DNA from: Xanthobacter dioxanivorans
GTDB taxonomy: Bacteria > Pseudomonadota > Alphaproteobacteria > Rhizobiales > Xanthobacteraceae
Direction: 5' to 3'
DNA length: 64,000 bases
NCBI RefSeq assembly: GCF_016807805.1
Contig: NZ_CP063362.1
Span: 744,001-808,000, forward strand
Both the position numbers and the translations under genes were made by a program. Under the pieces are notes generated by a model, which saw only the letters and a list, made by a program, of their open reading frames with translations, had not been told where the DNA came from and did not search any database. Of the stretch, positions 61,374 to 64,000 are shown one piece after another (position 1 is the stretch's first letter; each line of letters begins with the position of its first letter).

Positions 61374-61985
61374 TCAAGCCTTTGCACTCGGCCGCTGGGA
61401 CACCACGTCGTGCCAGCGCAGGAGGTGGGTGTGGGAGGCGGGCACCTCGGTGCGGATCACCCGCATGAAGTCGACGGCCACCAGCAGCGTGATGTCCGCC
61501 ACGCTGAACCGCTCGCCCGCCGCATAGGCCCGGTCGGCCAGGGCGTCGTTGAAGAACGCCAGCGCGGCGAGAACCTTGGGCTTGTTGGCCTCGCCCCAGT
61601 CCGGCACCTGCGGCACCTCCATCCCGGCCATGCCCGGATTCAGGTGGCGCAGCACCGTCATGACCGGGAAGAACAGGTCCAGCTCCACCCGCCGCTGCCA
61701 CATCTCCACCAGCGCCTGTTCCACCGGGGTCCGGCCGAACAGGTTGGGCTCGGGCTGGAGCGCCTCGAAATAGCGGCAGATGGCCATGGTCTCGGCGATG
61801 GCGGTGCCGTCGTCGAGGACCAGGACCGGCACGCGCTGGCGCGGATTGATGCCGGTGAAGGCGTCCGACTTATGCTCCATCCTGGCCAGGTCCACCGGCT
61901 CCAACGGAACCGAAATTCCCTTTTCCGCCAGAAAGATGCGCACCCGCCGGGGGTTGGGGGCCCGTCCCGCGTCATATAGCTTCAT
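61374..61985 (-). CDS. Glutathione S-transferase
   Basis: This 203-residue GST has a thioredoxin-like N-terminal domain (KLYDAGRAPNPRRVRIFLAE) with the cis-Pro in RVPVLVLDDG and the ETMAICRYFEAL glutathione-site Ser/Thr region, then an all-helical C-terminal domain from about residue 85 (DITLLVAVDFMRVI). It conjugates glutathione to electrophiles or reduces peroxides; class cannot be fixed. It is followed by the MBL gene with nearly no spacer. Confidence 0.93.
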   Translation of the reverse strand: MKLYDAGRAPNPRRVRIFLAEKGISVPLEPVDLARMEHKSDAFTGINPRQRVPVLVLDDGTAIAETMAICRYFEALQPEPNLFGRTPVEQALVEMWQRRVELDLFFPVMTVLRHLNPGMAGMEVPQVPDWGEANKPKVLAALAFFNDALADRAYAAGERFSVADITLLVAVDFMRVIRTEVPASHTHLLRWHDVVSQRPSAKA

Positions 61986-62101
61986 CGCCCTGCCCTGCCT
62001 CCCGATGCGTCGCGTTCGGCGTGCGAAAGATCACGCCGGAACGCGCCGCGCAAGGGTCGGAGCGCGCGGCCTGGGCCGCGGCGGGCTTGGGGCTTCCACC
62101 G

Positions 62102-62590
62102 TCACGGCGTGCGCGGATGATCGGAGCGATACTCCGCCGGCGGCTGGAAGGAGCCGGCCCAGATGCCGCGCCGCGCCGCCTGCGCCTGCGCCTCCGATCC
62201 GGCATAGTCCCGGCCGCGATAGGCCACCGCCAGGCCCTCCCGCACCATGTGGTCGGCCAGGTCCTGCCCGCCGACCGTGCAGCGCGCGACGATCCGCCCG
62301 TAGGGGTCCCGCCCGTTGCCGGCGCAGGACACGGCGCCCTTCAGGCTCTCCTCCAGCACCCGCCGCGCCACCTCCCCGCAGGGCCAGGAGCGCCGGTCGC
62401 GGACGCATTCCTGCTTCAGCTCGGGCGCATCGATGCCGGCCAGGCGCACCCGCGCGCCGGCCACGTCGAGCGTGTCCCCGTCGACGGCGTAGGCGGCGCC
62501 GTCCGTCTCCTCCCGCTGCTGGATGAACACCGAGATCGCCGCGAGCCCGAGCAGCACGAGCGCGCCAATCAGAAGGTCGAACAGGCGCAT
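62102..62590 (-). CDS. Thermonuclease family (SNase-like) membrane-anchored nuclease
   Basis: This 162-residue protein starts at ATG 62590 with a membrane anchor (about residues 5-24), then an SNase-type domain: VDGDTLDVAGARVRLAGIDAPE has the catalytic Asp/Arg pattern, ECVRDRRSWPCGEVARRVLE and GRDPYGRIVARC follow, the last with a conserved Arg. It would cut nucleic acid outside or at the membrane. A CtrA-like box 45 bases upstream is shared with the divergent kinase gene. Confidence 0.9.
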   Translation of the reverse strand: MRLFDLLIGALVLLGLAAISVFIQQREETDGAAYAVDGDTLDVAGARVRLAGIDAPELKQECVRDRRSWPCGEVARRVLEESLKGAVSCAGNGRDPYGRIVARCTVGGQDLADHMVREGLAVAYRGRDYAGSEAQAQAARRGIWAGSFQPPAEYRSDHPRTP

Positions 62591-62634
62591 GCACGTCTCC
62601 GGCCGGGGATGACCGGCAGCATGGGCTGGTTCCG

Positions 62635-62650
62635 TTAACCGCTCGTTAAC
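62635..62650. promoter_or_regulatory. CtrA-like binding box (TTAA-N7-TTAAC)
   Basis: TTAA, CCGCTCG, TTAAC: a perfect consensus match within GTTAAC-CGCTC-GTTAAC, in the divergent promoter region of the nuclease (start 62590) and the histidine kinase (start 62735). Either or both genes could be under CtrA control. Confidence 0.65.
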
Positions 62651-62734
62651 CCCACTTGCCCCAGGAGTCGACATCGTCACCGCAAGGCCCGCCGCGCGTT
62701 CCCGCGCCGCGCCGGGCGCGAAGGGCTCCGCCGC

Positions 62735-63757
62735 ATGTCCGGCCTGTTCTGCCCCCCGCTCTGCGACGCCGCCGGCTCCCCATCCGAGCCCGCGGCGGCG
62801 GCGCAGGGATTCGCGCCGCCGGCCCGCGCGCCCGTCGTCCCCGTGCTGGCGGCCATCCTCGGCATCAGCGGGTTCGCTTTGGCGGGGGCCACCTTGTCCG
62901 GGATCGCCGGCGCCCTCGCCGGAGGACTGGCCGCCGCGGTCGCCGCGGCGCTGCTGCTGCGGCACGCCGCCCGGCAGGAGACGGCCCGCCGCGCCTTCGA
63001 GGCGCGCGCCAGGGCGGCGGAAGCCGCCTGCGCCCGCGCCGAGGCCGAGAGCCGGGCGAAGTCCCTGTTCCTGGCCGAGATGAGCCACGAGCTGCGGACC
63101 CCGCTCAACACGGTGATGGGCTTTTCCGAGATGATGGCGGAGGAGGTGCTGGGCCCGCACCGCGTGCCCGCTTATGCCGGCTATGCGCGGGACATCCATG
63201 TGGCCGGCCGGCACCTGCTGTCCCTCGCCGACGACCTCCTCGACCTCGCGCGCATCGAGATCGGCCACCGCAGCCTGATGGAAACGCCGGTGCGGCTCGA
63301 CCTGCTGGCGGAGGACTGCGTCGGCATGATGGGCCCCCTCGCCGCGGCGCGGCCGCTGGCCCTCGGCCTGGAGATTTCCGGGCCGGCGCCGCGCCTGTGG
63401 GGCGACGAGCGCGCGTTGCGCCAGATCGCCCTCAACCTCCTCGCCAATGCGGTGAAGTTCACGCCCGCCGGTGGCACCGTGCGGCTGCGGGCCGGCATCG
63501 GCGGGGACGGCGCGCCCTACCTGTCGGTGGAGGATACCGGCCCCGGCATCGCCGACCGCGAGCTGCCGCTGGACGGCGCGCATCCGCGCGAAAGCCGGCT
63601 GGACCTCGCCACCGGACGCGGCGCCGGCCTCGGGCTCGCCATCGTGCGCGGGCTGGCATCGCTGCACGGGGGCAGCCTCACCCTGGTGCGCCGGGCGGGC
63701 GGGGGCACATCGGCCCGCGTCGCCTTCCCGGCGGCGCGCGCCATGCACGGCAGCTGA
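62735..63757 (+). CDS. Membrane sensor histidine kinase (DivJ/PleC-like DHp)
   Basis: This 340-residue kinase has a hydrophobic N-terminal region (two spans, about residues 34-75), a short coil, DHp domain MSHELRTPLNTVMGFSEMM with phospho-His118, and an ATPase domain with N-box NLLANAVKFTPAGG near 235, DTGPGI and GAGLGLAI. There is no PAS or other sensor domain. The HELRTPLN-x-GFSEMM type is typical of DivJ/PleC/PdhS-like cell-cycle kinases. No response regulator is adjacent. A CtrA-like box lies 85-100 bases upstream. Confidence 0.9.
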   Translation: MSGLFCPPLCDAAGSPSEPAAAAQGFAPPARAPVVPVLAAILGISGFALAGATLSGIAGALAGGLAAAVAAALLLRHAARQETARRAFEARARAAEAACARAEAESRAKSLFLAEMSHELRTPLNTVMGFSEMMAEEVLGPHRVPAYAGYARDIHVAGRHLLSLADDLLDLARIEIGHRSLMETPVRLDLLAEDCVGMMGPLAAARPLALGLEISGPAPRLWGDERALRQIALNLLANAVKFTPAGGTVRLRAGIGGDGAPYLSVEDTGPGIADRELPLDGAHPRESRLDLATGRGAGLGLAIVRGLASLHGGSLTLVRRAGGGTSARVAFPAARAMHGS

Positions 63758-63773
63758 AGGCCGCCCCCGACGC

Positions 63774-64000
63774 TCAGTCCTGCGAGACGCCGGCCTCGGC
63801 AAAGGTCGCCATGCCGCGATGGCAGGCCACCGCCGCCTTCACCACCCCGATGGCCAGCGCCGCGCCGGAGCCCTCGCCGAGCCGCATGCCGAGATCGAGC
63901 ATGGGGGTGAGGCCGAGCCGCCGCAGCAGCGCGGCATGCGCCTTCTCGGCCGAGACGTGGCCGGCGAGGCAATGGTCGAGGGCCGAGGGGTCCATGGCGT
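63774..64000 (-). CDS. cobT: Nicotinate-nucleotide--dimethylbenzimidazole phosphoribosyltransferase, 5' part outside window
   Basis: The C-terminal 75 residues are present: [40 protein letters not shown] and [17 protein letters not shown], which are the conserved CobT tail with the active-site region EGSGAA. CobT makes alpha-ribazole phosphate for the cobalamin lower ligand. The gene reads through the window edge at 64000. Its stop is 16 bases from the convergent kinase stop. It links functionally to B12-dependent meaB at 5310, though far away. Confidence 0.9.
   Translation of the reverse strand, partial: AMDPSALDHCLAGHVSAEKAHAALLRRLGLTPMLDLGMRLGEGSGAALAIGVVKAAVACHRGMATFAEAGVSQD

Noticed and set aside
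62102..63802. A 566-codon minus-strand frame across the histidine kinase gene
   Set aside because: Only its last 162 codons (the nuclease) are supported. The rest is antisense to a clear kinase and is a GC-driven shadow.

Overview
The window is a dense, GC-rich (about 70 percent by eye) chromosomal segment of an alphaproteobacterium. A SciP-type CtrA inhibitor, CtrA-like TTAA-N7-TTAA sites, paired DUF465 proteins, a DivJ/PleC-like histidine kinase and Rhizobiales-style intergenic palindromes point to Hyphomicrobiales, plausibly near Xanthobacteraceae (inference; there is no 16S rRNA here). I saw no rRNA, tRNA, insertion sequence, prophage or CRISPR array.

1-15.5 kb: an ABC-F ATPase cut by the window edge, two divergent DUF465 proteins, a 1-Cys peroxiredoxin, a DsbD-N-like thiol protein, YqgE/AlgH, a SleB-type wall hydrolase, MeaB, a glycine-zipper protein, rhodanese and LeuB. 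A long minus-strand run follows: SDR, DMT exporter, MutT, SIMPL protein, ArgJ, GlcG-like protein and ArgE. A DUF1028 protein is divergent from argE.

15.6-29 kb: a PotABCD-like ABC importer, then a two-component flavin monooxygenase (HpaB-like oxygenase plus flavin reductase) with RidA and a divergent LysR regulator. After that come YciI, a 2-hydroxyacid dehydrogenase coupled to aroQ, two lone receiver proteins, an outer-membrane barrel protein with a CtrA-like box, and glmM.

29-38 kb: adenosine kinase coupled to a Pif1-like helicase, Nudix, an old-yellow-enzyme reductase, PhzF, PdxY, a polysaccharide deacetylase and an amidase.

38.6-51.2 kb: the main accessory block, a near-complete carbon-phosphorus lyase system. 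phnCDEE (import), an FMN/PPOX-like protein, the repressor phnF and the divergent phnGHIJKLMN make up a route from phosphonate to phosphoribosyl cyclic phosphate; phnP is not seen. The block carries four palindromic repeat elements. One sits in frame inside phnI, one forms the C-terminus of phnJ, one lies in the 5' end of phnL and one lies between phnD and phnE.

51.3-64 kb: sciP with a CtrA-like site; glyQ and glyS separated by a Fic (AMP-transferase-type) gene with its own operator-like inverted repeats; a secreted three-repeat protein behind an EcfG-like promoter; an orphan TRAP solute-binding protein; ApbC/Mrp; a uracil-DNA glycosylase; an MBL hydrolase; GST; a nuclease and a histidine kinase sharing a consensus-matching CtrA box; and the start-truncated cobT.

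Five single-base contractions in G or C runs break phnJ (twice), phnL, apbC and the MBL gene. The shared pattern suggests sequencing error more than real gene decay.
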